DNA of 64,000 nucleotides, taken from NCBI GenBank assembly GCA_930367205.1, contig OV884012.1, positions 54,147,239-54,211,238 on the forward strand. The letters run 5' to 3'. Below are positions 34,839 through 43,830 of the stretch, one piece after another. Below the pieces are notes generated by a model, which saw only the letters and a list, made by a program, of their open reading frames with translations, was not told where the DNA came from and made no database searches. A program made the position numbers and the translations under genes. Each line of letters starts with the position of its first letter. Position 1 is the stretch's first letter. The DNA comes from Acanthosoma haemorrhoidale (taxonomy: Eukaryota; Arthropoda; Insecta; Hemiptera; Acanthosomatidae).

Positions 34839-35084
34839 TTATTTTCCCATGTTGGAAAGAGAAGATGATTCCTTGCGTCTTGGCTGGGTCACCTGAATGT
34901 GGACAGCTCGCAGCCTGTCGGTGATTAACTGACTGGCGCTCTCTGCAGCCTTTAGAGCCTTCGCTGGGTTGAAGCTGGTGCTGTAAACCCCTATGTCGTC
35001 TGCATACGCCGCTACCTCACAATTTAAGTATGATGCTCCTACTATGTGGGTGGTGTAGATGTTAAAGAGTAGGGGTCCCAGCAC
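34839..35084 (-). pseudogene. J2 reverse transcriptase, motifs B and C
   Basis: Encodes the end of motif B (GSVLGPLLFNIYTTHI) and motif C YADDIGVYS, with both catalytic Asp residues present, then a helical stretch (KALKAAESASQLITDRL). It is the direct continuation, in the same frame, of the upstream block across one TGA. Near the 3' end the frame drifts into unrelated residues, showing a frameshift. Confidence 0.75.
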
Positions 35085-35117
35085 CGACCCTTGGGGAACT
35101 CCGACGAGGAAATCCCT

Positions 35118-35306
35118 TCAGGTGGTTAATATGGCTCCTATTCGCACAGAAAAGGTTCTGCCTGCTAGATAGGAAGTCATGATGTGCTGGAGTTGCGCAG
35201 GAAATTCGTGCTCGGTCAGGCGTCGCAGGAGTTTGTGATGATCTACAGAGTCGAATGCTTTCGTACAGTCAAGGGAGATCATCGCAGTGACTCTGTTGTT
35301 TCGCAT
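35118..35306 (-). pseudogene. J2 reverse transcriptase, motif A region
   Basis: Encodes NNRVTAMISLDCTKAFDSVD (motif A, with Asp at the first catalytic position) followed by HHKLLRRL and YLAGRTFSVRIGAIL. The frame continues upstream to about 35515 without a stop and is closed by TGA at its 3' end. Beyond that stop the same frame resumes with motif B, so a single nonsense mutation splits the palm domain. Confidence 0.75.
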
Positions 35307-35530
35307 GTTCGTTGTAACGTGCCGCTGCAGTTTCGCTAGATTGCAGTCCGAGCTGAGTCCTTTACTGAAGCTGATCTGTTGAGGTGGTATAATGTCTTGA
35401 GCGTCACAGTGTCTGGTGAGATGGCCGTAGAGAATCCTCTCGTATATTTTTGATAATTGGGTCAGAAGACTAATAGGCCTGTGGTGAGCTGGCTCGTACC
35501 CATTCTTGGCCGGAACAGGTTGAACGTTTA

Positions 35531-37399
35531 CACATATGTTTTCTCTGACGTATTTTGTTTCTACGAGACCCTTGTTGGTTAAATGTGTTGCTAATAATAT
35601 TCATCAATATTTAGGATCCTTCCTAATGTTAAAGACCTGTTACTACGATAGCACATTTGTTCAAGTTTGTTTATCGTTAAACTAATCAATTGAATGCCCA
35701 TGGTATGGAACACTCATGGGTTTTTTTGAATTCATTGTTTCGTTCCTTGGAGTACTTAATTTTTCTACCACATGTTTGTATGCGTAAAGTATGTAATAAA
35801 TCTCATACATCTTATAATTTTTCCCAAAACTACAGTTATGCTGTTGCTCTTCTCTTTGAGTTTTATTTGTCTAACAAACTAATACCAGGGTACCGGAGCA
35901 AAAGAAAACGTTTCATATCATATAAAAAATCAGTTAATATAGAGTCTGAACTCTAGGAGATGAATAGTAGAATCCAAATTATTTAGTGATATAATCTACT
36001 GATTAGTGTAAAATAAGGCCCTAGTCATAGGTCCTAGTTCATAATGAAACACTAATCGATAAGTTTTTTTATGAATAGCTAATTTTTATTGCTTATTTCA
36101 ACACTGATCAACGAAAAAATAATGTTTTCAATACGTTTTGAAAAAATGTGACTGCTTGTAACTTATAAATGGTTTAACGTGTAAGATTTTCTTTTCCACG
36201 ACTAACGTAAGACATTTCATATAGATTTTTTTTACTAATTCATTTATAATCTTTTATCTTTTCGACTGTAGTCAGGGGTTCATTGGACTACTTAATACAA
36301 ATTGATTTGTGCTGAAATAGGCCCCTGATCTTCGTGTCTCGAGTATTTATTCTTTCTGTTGACCAACTCTTTCACATACCCTCGTACATATCGCTCACTT
36401 TTTGTGAGAAAGGTAAATACCATTTTATTTGTATCACATAATAAAAAGTGATTTTTGAAAAATTTCGAGTTTTCCAGCACCACTTTTCTTCCAAGCGATA
36501 GGGGGAACATTTGCTATTTTATAAATACTATTCAATTGAGCTAAATAGGTCACTTAAGCCACCATATAAATGTTATTTGTTTTCGAGAAGCATAATAAAA
36601 TATGCTCCAAACTCCAAACCTAAACATATATATGTTTTAACCTGTAAAATATACAAGTATAATGATTTTTTAACTGCACCCAAACCGAGATCACGAGGAA
36701 ATTGCATTATCAACTTTCTTATACATTTTAGCTACGCACTAAATTTTTACCCGGCTTGATTATTAGTTAGCTAGATAGTTAAACCTGAATTAGCTTGCAA
36801 CATTCCTGTTCTGAATTTCTTGGATCCAAAATGTCATTTTCGTTCCCGATATCGTACGGCTATTACGATTCGGAGGAGAATCGCAGATATCAGAAACATT
36901 CACAGGGCAGATATGGCATCAATAAATCCTATAGAATATTGGAAGGCCCCTGAGAAAAATACATCATAACTGAGCCAGTAACAGGAAAAAACCTGATGTA
37001 CATTTCCAAATGATATACTTTCCACCAGTGTGGGAGATATTCATCTTTATTCAAGGCAGAATATTTCACGTTTTCATTTTGTTTTCATTTATTAAACATT
37101 ATACCAGATTTTAGGAGTTTATTCAGTTCGGATACAACTATGTACATGACTATGTTTTCATCTGATATATTTATTCTTTAATTCTTTAGTCTATGTTTGT
37201 ATTACGTTCTTTGGTGAATAAATATATTATTTTTTGAAATATTGAGCCTTAAATCGATGTTCAAAATTGTTCTAAAATAACAACAAAATTTCCGGAGGTC
37301 CATCAGGGATCAGTGAAATTGATGAAACATAATTGATTGGATCAATGTTCGATATGATGCATCTCAGCAAACTTCTGGTTCATGGTTTATCATGTGAAC
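35531..37399. other. AT-rich spacer
   Basis: No gene is recognised. The minus-strand frame 36292-36510 (72 codons) has a plausible amino-acid mix but no domain I can name. Frames 35690-35956 and 36511-36759 look like chance. Confidence 0.4.
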
Positions 37400-37840
37400 A
37401 TACTTTTAGAATGATTCTGGATTACTTGTATACAGGTGTATTCAAAGTTTCTACTCTGCAAAAATATATTTTTTATAGATTTTTAATAGTTTTTTATTAC
37501 TTATGTGTTGACTTTTTTAAAAAAAAAATTTAATTTTAGTAGAATAGATGGACCATTATGGACTAGTCGCTATTCAGCACTATACTAAGTTCAAAACAAT
37601 ATTTTGAATATGCATTCCTTATTGATTGTTACCTTTGTTGCTTTTAATGATAAGGTCTCCATAAGCACCGTCAAGGTTTTTATCATGTGACTTTTCATTT
37701 TAGCAAACTGAAGATGAACGCTGGTTCATAGTTCATCATAGTGATAGTGTGATATCAGAATGACTCTGGATCTCTGGATTGCTTGAGTACGAGTTGTATC
37801 AGGTGTATTCAAAGTTTCTACTCTGCAAGGTTAAGTTGTG
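37400..37840 (+). repeat. Family P repeats, two partial copies
   Basis: The block AGGTGTATTCAAAGTTTCTA with CTCTGCAA occurs at about 37435-37465 and again at 37800-37830, each preceded by a GAATGA...CTGGAT stretch. Between them, TTTTTATCATGTGACTTTTC and CAAACTGAAGATGAACGC (37678-37722) match family P copies at 40.3 and 59.5 kb. The CTGAAGA at 37708 fits the first conserved core segment of a hammerhead ribozyme. Confidence 0.55.
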
Positions 37841-40199
37841 GCGTACTGAAATTATTAAATTTATTACGTAATAACTTATGCACTGGTACAAGCTTAAAAG
37901 GACTTTACTAGAGCCGTAAATCAATCATAACTGTTTATCTGAGATAAACATCTCTCTCCAGTAGAGTCTTACCAACATTAGCAAACTAAGTGGTTCGGCT
38001 AAGGTAGCCTTGGAGTTTAAGGTATAAGTGGAGGAGTGGAGGCTGATAGGAGTGCGCAAATGGTGTGGTAATTGGTGATTTATCGCGCCTATATAGGAGA
38101 GGGGGAGGTAATGAACCAGGCCTCCAAGTTTACTGCGCCCTCAGCCGACATCTGCCATCTTCTCCTAACTCAATTCTCCGGGCTATGGTTACTTATGGGG
38201 AGGGGATAGGACCAATCTAAATCATAATATTAATGGGATGATTTAAATTCACAGCCGTGGTTTTTCACACTAATGGTTTTTCATCTGCTTATTAGGAAAT
38301 TCAATAATAAGAAAAATACCACTGAAGGTGCGCAGAAAGCAAGTAAAAGTAAAAAGAGAAGTAAGTGAAATTTTGTGGATTTGCTATTTTTGAGATACTG
38401 AAAAGCAAAAGTATACCACCTCTGGCACAAAAAAAAAGTCAAGTCATTGAAAATCCAATTTATCTGTTATCTCCGAACTTCCTCTTCATCCTAAAGAGAA
38501 TTGAGTATAGTCAATGATGATTAAATCACACGTCTAGATACTTATGTAATGATGTAATCATTTTATTTTATAATTACACTTATGTTGTAGGGCACCTGAA
38601 GAGTATATAACAATCTACACTCACCTGTTACTTAGTTAGTAGATATATGAGGTATTTTACTTTAACTAATTTAATTTATTTATCTCCTTAGATTATGTTT
38701 TTATCTTCTTTTTGGATTTTAAATTTCCATTACAGCTCACCTTTAAATAAATTAAATATAAGTATTGTGGATTGGAGACGGAATATTCACCACTTTTTAG
38801 GAGAATATGAAGCATTTACTATGACAGAATTTCATTAGAAGAACTCAATTCCATCAAATGGAAGTCAATCCTCACCTTTTTTGAAGGTCTGGGAAATTCC
38901 TGGAGGAAGAGTAGCAGGGAAATAAGAATAGTACAGAGGTAGGCCAAGTTGTCGGACCAATAACTCCTTCTTTTATTCGAATATCCATTGTAAAGTATTT
39001 ATAAAAATCTAATTATACAAACAAACTTTTCTGTTGAGAAGCACCTATAACTAAACCACACAGAAGTAAGTGGCTAGCAGTGAATGCCTTATTATACAAA
39101 CGAACGTGATTTGAACGAGAATGCTCGTTCATGAAAGTGCCCCTTGGAGATCTGGAGATTTTCAACAAGCTTATTTAATCCGTGGATGTGTTCCTCGGCG
39201 GTCCCTGAAAAGTCTCAGTGCGAGACACGAAAGAGATAGGAGATAGGAGCCGAGCCTTTGAAGCGGACTTGAAACATTTTTCACCGCTTTATCGTTGGAG
39301 CGAAGGAGTAGAGATAATCTGAGAGGGTTTGGGGGGCGGGAACCGCAGGCGGTATCGCGATGAGATAGGGGCCACGGCTGCCTCCTGGGTCACACTGCGA
39401 GGTCACAAGTCACCCGGGCTTTTTTCTCCATCACGGAGATAAAGGCTCCAGCTCCCAAAGTGAAATCCCATGCTTCCGTCTCCACCACCTCTGAGGAGGA
39501 TTTATAACGGACAGCGAAGCTCTTCAGAGGGAGGCGAGGGAGGACTTGGAAAAAAATAAATAAATCTCATTTCGTGATATTAATGGTTTGTGGAGGCTTA
39601 TCGTTTTATGTAAATGTATGTATGGTGGAGGGGACTGATGGAAGAGGAAGCGACGAAGATAACGGGACTTAAGTGAGCATAACAAGGATCTTAGTAGGGA
39701 CCCTTGTATGTCAACTCTTTGATATTGAAGAATGATATGCTGCATTAAAATTTTTAAAAGTGTCATGAAAATATATATTCTTTTATTTGCCTCCTTTTTT
39801 ACAGAGGTCGAATATTGTGGATACACCTTTCACTGCTGTTTACAGCATATTACAAGGATAATAATATTCCTACTGATATAAATCAGAATAATCTGATTGA
39901 GTGGTTAGCTAAAATAATAAATAAAAATATCGAAAAATAAAAACACTTAAGTCAAATGAAACAATTGACCAGCAAAACTAATAATAAACTAAGTACACAA
40001 TGAATAATAACAAATAATTAAATAAAGCTCTGGCTAACAAAAAGAACCAATACATTGTATAGGGGCTTAAAATTAAATAACAATAATAATAAACTGTAAG
40101 GTAACCCTCGATATCAATTAATATCCTTATGGTATCCGTTTAAATATAAAATAAGAAAAAAATATATAATATACAATTAAATTGAAAGAAAAAAAATAT
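37841..40199. other. Spacer with two GC-rich islands
   Basis: No gene is recognised. 38010-38220 is GC-enriched and contains CGCCTATATAGG. 39180-39530 is a second GC-rich island, annotated separately. The 39524-39826 minus frame has no recognisable domain. Confidence 0.4.
39180..39530. promoter_or_regulatory. GC-rich island, possible regulatory region
   Basis: About 350 bases stand out from AT-rich surroundings without long open frames or repeat similarity. The stretch GGGTCACACTGCGAGGTCAC followed by AAGTCACCC holds two or three AGGTCA-like nuclear-receptor half sites near 39390-39415. A TTTATAA box lies near 39500. The regulatory reading is inference only. Confidence 0.25.
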
Positions 40200-40385
40200 T
40201 AATAATAAAGTTGAATACGTAATTATCAGTAGTAACTGATAAGTGCTGGTTGTAGAAGGGTATAATTTAATAATAAACCCCCTTCTTATCATAATATGGT
40301 ATTTATTCACCAATAACGTTTTAACAACGTTAACAGCTTCTATCTTCAGTTTGCTAAAATTTAAAGTCACATGAGAAAAACCAAC
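40200..40385 (-). repeat. Dispersed repeat family P (minus copy)
   Basis: On the minus strand, CTCATGTGACTTTAAATTTT and AGCAAACTGAAGATAGAAGC match 37.68-37.72 kb. They are followed by GTTAACGTTGTTAAAACGTT and an AATAAATA stretch. This order (CTGAAGAT, short hairpin, an A-rich ACGTT, AATAAATA) resembles the terminal repeats of arthropod Penelope-like elements, which carry hammerhead ribozyme motifs. The GAAA core segment is degenerate here. Confidence 0.5.
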
Positions 40386-40929
40386 TAAGGTTAGGAAGGG
40401 TCTGACTGAGTGGTAACGTGTTGGAAAGGAGGTTCAAAAAGTACACAAGGATGACGGATATTGAGGGGGAGAGCTATTCAAGAAAGTGGTTGAGTTAGCA
40501 TGAAAGGAGCGGATGAATAGATAAATATTGTCAAAAATGCACAACAACCAAACCCAAAGCAATTCAAATAAAGCCCAAATAAATAAATGTATTTAATATT
40601 TGCTATACTCAATATTAAAGCATGATGGGGACAATAGCCCTTGTAATCACGGGTCCTGATCCTACAAGTATTTTTTTCTGCAGCAATTATTGATATTGTG
40701 CAATCCATACCAGAACAAATATTAACAAAGGGAATTGTAACAGAGCGTTACGATTAGCCTGAAACAGCTATAGAGAAGTAAATATTAATTAACGGAGATG
40801 AAATAATAAACAGATAAATAGAACTATTTCATTTTAAATATTATTAATGTAGAAACCTGAGGTTACTTTGGTTTTAATTTAACATTTCTTGTCTTCCTTA
40901 CTGGGATTTCTTGCGCTAGTTCTGGAGCG
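40386..40929. other. AT-rich spacer
   Basis: No gene is seen. The minus-strand frame 40478-40708 shows no recognised domain. The left end of the Gypsy relic begins near 40930. Confidence 0.4.
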
Positions 40930-40939
40930 CTCTGGAACG

Positions 40940-41402
40940 AGAACTCCTCGGGATAGTGTGGGCCATTGGGCACTTCTGTCCGTATGTATTTGGCAGAAGG
41001 TTTCGAATACATACGGATCACCGACCTCTTCAATGGGCCGGAAAACTCAAAGAATCCTCCTCAAGGGTAACGAGGTGGAAGGAACTCTTAGCGCAATACA
41101 ATCTGGATATCGTATATAAGCCAGGCAAAGACAACGTCGGGGCAGATTGGCTGTCGCGCGCTATTATGGTGAACGCCATAGAAGAAGGGGAAACATTGAG
41201 CGGTATGAGGCAGTTTATTGAGGAATGGACGCCTGGAGAAGCGGGCAGGAGCAGCACGCGGGAAGATAGTGACAGGAGTGTGGATCCACCATCAGACGAG
41301 TCTATAGGGGAGAGACCGCGTGATATGGAGACGACGGATGAAATTATCAATGATAAGCGGTGGCGGCATACAACCACTCGATACACGCCACGACGGGGTT
41401 AG
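40940..41402 (+). pseudogene. Ty3/Gypsy RNase H domain and linker
   Basis: Encodes ELLGIVWAIGHFCPYVFG, then FRIHTDHRPLQW (with the conserved TDH..L of Ty3/Gypsy RNase H) and VYKPGKDNVGADWLSR, the usual end of the domain, followed by an acidic linker (METTDEIINDK). RNase H degrades the RNA strand of the RNA:DNA hybrid during reverse transcription. The RT part upstream is missing, so the domain begins part-way. The frame jumps near 41350, where an integrase C-terminal piece follows in another frame. Confidence 0.8.
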
Positions 41403-41803
41403 CACCCTTCGAAATTTTGTTCGGATTACGAGTGAGACCAAGGAACTGGCCAGAGACGGTGGCGGATGAGGGAATGGTGGCACAGCTCCATAACACCCAC
41501 ATACAGCTCGGAAAGATGTGGTACAAAGTACGTGATAAGATTATGCGCGAAAAATCCAAGCGCGTGGCGCGGGCAAATTTGAAGGTGCGGGATCGCAGAG
41601 GGGCAATATCGATTGGGACCGTTGTATACAGAAAAGTCGTATCAAATCGTAGTGAGGAACTGGTTCGGTACGAGGGGCCCTTTAAGGTCATCATAATTTG
41701 GGAACATAATCTCGTGACCATCGAGAGTATGACCACCCCAAAGAAGAGGCGAACCGTTCACATTGAACAGTTGAAACTCCCACCACAGGGGGGAGGGTGT
41801 TGA
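41360..41803 (+). pseudogene. Ty3/Gypsy integrase C-terminal part
   Basis: The frame opens with VAAYNHSIHATTGLAPFEIL, the motif that closes the integrase core in Ty3/Gypsy elements, and runs through a basic region (VWYKVRDKIMREKSKRVAR-like) to RYEGPFKV...RTVHIEQLKLP, the usual end of pol. The stop falls in the first bases of the LTR, after a polypurine tract (AGGGGGGAGGG, about 41787-41797). It reads GTG rather than ATG at the first codon because it is an internal piece of pol. The catalytic core that should precede it lies 0.7 kb downstream. Confidence 0.8.
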
Positions 41804-42285
41804 ATGTGCGTAAGATGGTGTGCCCTCGATCCGATACGGAGCAACTGATCCGGAATCATATATTTCACATGTGAAGCTCAGAGAGAGTTTTTGTTTTTAT
41901 TGTTCATATTGTGGCTAAGTTCCACTTTTTCACCTGGCAGCCGCCGGGTCTAGGGGCGAATGTATTATATTTTATTATTATTATTGTTTTATTTCTGTAT
42001 TATCTCTTTTCTTTGTGTTCTGTTGTTTTGTGTGGACTATGAATATATTAGACCGTAAACGTGATGTAAGGGATTACAGGCTGTGTGCTGCTTGCGCCGG
42101 ACCTAGGAGTTTACGAAGAAATATGCGTAAACTGGCAGGGGGAAGTTAAGGTTCGGACGTCTTAGGTAGCCAGCCTAATCCTCAAGTCTTCGGGATATAA
42201 ACATCCCGAATGTATTTAGAGAGGCTTTAAAAGGCTGAAATAAACACAGTCTTGTGACAACTCTCGTTATGTAACTACATTCAAC
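41798..42285 (+). mobile_element. Probable 3' LTR of the Gypsy relic
   Basis: Starts TGTTGAATGT right after a polypurine tract and ends ACATTCAAC, so the ends are inverted repeats (GTTGAATGT / ACATTCAAC), as expected for an LTR of about 488 bases. AATAAA occurs at about 42238. The outermost base at the 3' end does not complete TG...CA (C instead of A). No full 5' partner exists in the window; only the last 24 bases recur at 43033-43056. Confidence 0.65.
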
Positions 42286-42437
42286 CTCTTTCTTTTTTCT
42301 TCACGTTTTCGTTGACGATCATTAACTTATATATATAAGTTATGGCTAGTGGTACGGCAATGTTAAGCTTAATACCACATAGCCTAAGGTAAACAAACCC
42401 GCAATGTGTGTATAGAGGATCAGGAGGAGAATAAAGA
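42262..42437 (+). repeat. Direct repeat of LTR end and 3' flank, copy 1
   Basis: About 175 bases, 24 from the LTR end and about 150 of flank, that recur with few changes at 43033-43207. The flank includes an 18-base palindrome, AACTTATATATATAAGTT. A weaker third version of this flank follows at about 43245-43330. Confidence 0.85.
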
Positions 42438-42476
42438 CAGTAATAAACCCTGAAGATGGAGACAGTAAAATAAGAA

Positions 42477-43032
42477 ACGCGGCAGAGAGAAGTGACCCTT
42501 GCATTCTACCAAGGCAAGACAAACCATCGGGGAATCGTCGCTGCCCTGCAAGAATTGAAGAGGAGATATTTTTTCTGGTGGGGCATGAAAGCCACAATTG
42601 CGAGAGTTATTGGTACCCCCAGAGCAATACATGAGGGGACACCGACGGCAGACCGACCGTTGGAGGATTTGCAGGTGGACACGTTCACATGGAAGGGATA
42701 CAAATGGGTCACCATTGTTGACAGATTCCGCAAAACAGCATTGGCCCATCTGATAGCAAAACGATCAGCGGAAGCAGTCCTAAGGGCACTACGCAGATAG
42801 TGCCAATTTTATGGCGTACCAGACACGATAGCTTCCGGCGCCGGTAGAAAGTTCGATAGCGCCAAAATAAGGGCTGAGGCGGCGGCCTTAGAGATCCGAT
42901 GGCATCTCAACACCCTAGGACACCCGAAGAGTCGAGGAGACGTAGAGCGGCTGCACAGCACGCTCAGTTATCACTTACCAATTTACCATGGAGAGAAGGG
43001 GTTAGAACTCAACGTGGCGATGGAAAAGGCAG
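42477..43032 (+). pseudogene. Ty3/Gypsy integrase zinc region and catalytic core
   Basis: Encodes GKTNHRGIVAALQELKRRYF (start of the zinc-binding region; its Cys pair is deleted), then LEDLQVDTFTWKGYKWVTIV with the first catalytic Asp, ASGAGRKFDS, and SRGDVERLHSTL with the catalytic Glu. Spacing from the second to the third catalytic position is the canonical 35 residues, but the second position is Gly (GGC) instead of Asp. A TAG at 42798 also breaks the frame. The integrase is dead twice over. It is joined directly to the last 24 bases of the LTR. Confidence 0.8.
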
Positions 43033-43207
43033 TCTCGTTATGTAACTACATTCAACCTCTTTCCTTTTTCTTCACGTTTTCGTTGACGATCATTAACTTA
43101 TATATATAAGTTATGGCTAGTGGTACGGCAATGTTAAGCCTAATACCACATAGCCAAAGGTTAACAAACTCGTAATGTGTGTATAGAGGATCAGGAGGAG
43201 AATAAAG
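43033..43207 (+). repeat. Direct repeat of LTR end and 3' flank, copy 2
   Basis: Second copy of 42262-42437. Because it holds the LTR end plus the same flanking DNA, the event that made it must have postdated insertion of the element. Confidence 0.85.
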
Positions 43208-43617
43208 GCTGTTGTAAACCAAACCATTGCGTTCCATCATTAACCTCCTGATTCATTCTTTTTCTTGATCGTCTACAGCCGAGAGACGATAACTTATATA
43301 GTATATATATAATATGTAGTTATGCCTATTTTGTATGAATGTATCTTGTAAATAAGGTATGAATGAAGGAGTGAATATAAATTTTTAAATATGATTTGTC
43401 TGCGATCATCTTTCACTATTATCTATTTCCCTTCTAGGACAGATTGTAACTTTCTTTAAATGAAGAAAAAAATGTTTGAGATATTGCTACAAATGAAAAA
43501 ACTACATAAATAAAAGAATTGCGCATATTATTTATGTGTTACTTCCTCATTCTTAAGTAGTGTGAGGGTGTTTCTTAGTTTCGCCAAAGAATATACAATG
43601 CATTACATTTTACTTAC
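43208..43617. other. AT-rich spacer
   Basis: Contains a degenerate third copy of the Gypsy 3' flank (about 43245-43330). No gene is seen. Confidence 0.4.
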
Positions 43618-43830
43618 AGATGCTCCAAAGACAATGTGTACCCTACGTTGAGAGGCGGACTTGTATATTAAGGAGCTGACTTTTACTGCTTGACCACCAT
43701 CATCCACCGGTCCAGCATGGCTGTAAGATACGTCAGTACTGAACAGTATCAGAAGGGCAAACAGAGAGACGTGAAATTTACCATGAGCCAGCGTAAATAT
43801 TTGCAATCGCTGAGAGGCGCCCGTCCGCAT
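43618..43830 (-). CDS. Candidate first exon of a secreted protein
   Basis: From an ATG at 43830 the minus strand encodes 71 residues and then meets a consensus splice donor, GTAAGT, exactly at a codon boundary (43617). Residues 19-35 (FHVSLFALLILFSTDVS) form a hydrophobic segment followed by YSHA and GP, a good signal peptide with a plausible cleavage after SHA. The mature part (VSSLIYKSASQRRVHIVFGA) is not one I recognise. GC and codon use are richer than the flanks. A following exon would lie at lower coordinates, across the Gypsy relic or beyond the window, and none was identified. An opposite-strand frame at 43690-43968 overlaps and is probably a shadow. Confidence 0.4.

Larger units (their letters stand above)
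34036..35530 (-). mobile_element. J2 Jockey-type non-LTR retrotransposon, 5'-truncated
   Basis: On the minus strand this copy holds most of a Jockey-clade reverse transcriptase, the post-RT region and a 3' UTR ending in poly(A). From about 35515 it encodes HHRPISLLTQLSKIYERILY (fingers), then LDCTKAFDSV (motif A), VGVPQGSVLGPLLF (motif B) and YADDIGVYS (motif C, intact). One in-frame TGA at about 35116-35118 interrupts the block before motif B, and a frame change follows near 34840. The endonuclease and ORF1 are missing. It differs clearly from J1 in sequence and in its YADD rather than FADD motif. Short J2 3' ends also lie at 6.66 and 33.88 kb. Confidence 0.85.
40930..43207 (+). mobile_element. 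Rearranged Ty3/Gypsy LTR element
   Basis: The pieces in order are RNase H and linker (40940-41345), the end of the integrase core with the C-terminal domain (41360-41803), a probable 3' LTR (41798-42285), flanking DNA (42286-42437), the integrase zinc-binding region and catalytic core (42477-43032), then the last 24 bases of the LTR with the same flanking DNA again (43033-43207). A normal element would have RNase H, zinc-binding region, core, C-terminus, LTR, flank. The arrangement fits a tandem duplication of the 3' part with complementary deletions: the first copy lost the core, the second lost the C-terminus and most of the LTR. Gag, protease and RT are absent. Confidence 0.8.

Noticed and set aside
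36292..36510. 72-codon minus-strand frame
   Set aside because: No motif, no splice or homology evidence; length is within chance for this window.
37990..38220. Promoter with CGCCTATATAGG
   Set aside because: A single TATA-like motif in a GC-richer block without any adjacent gene is too weak to annotate.
41030..41736. Minus-strand frames of 118 and 129 codons over the Gypsy relic
   Set aside because: They lie opposite recognisable RNase H and integrase sequence and are shadows.
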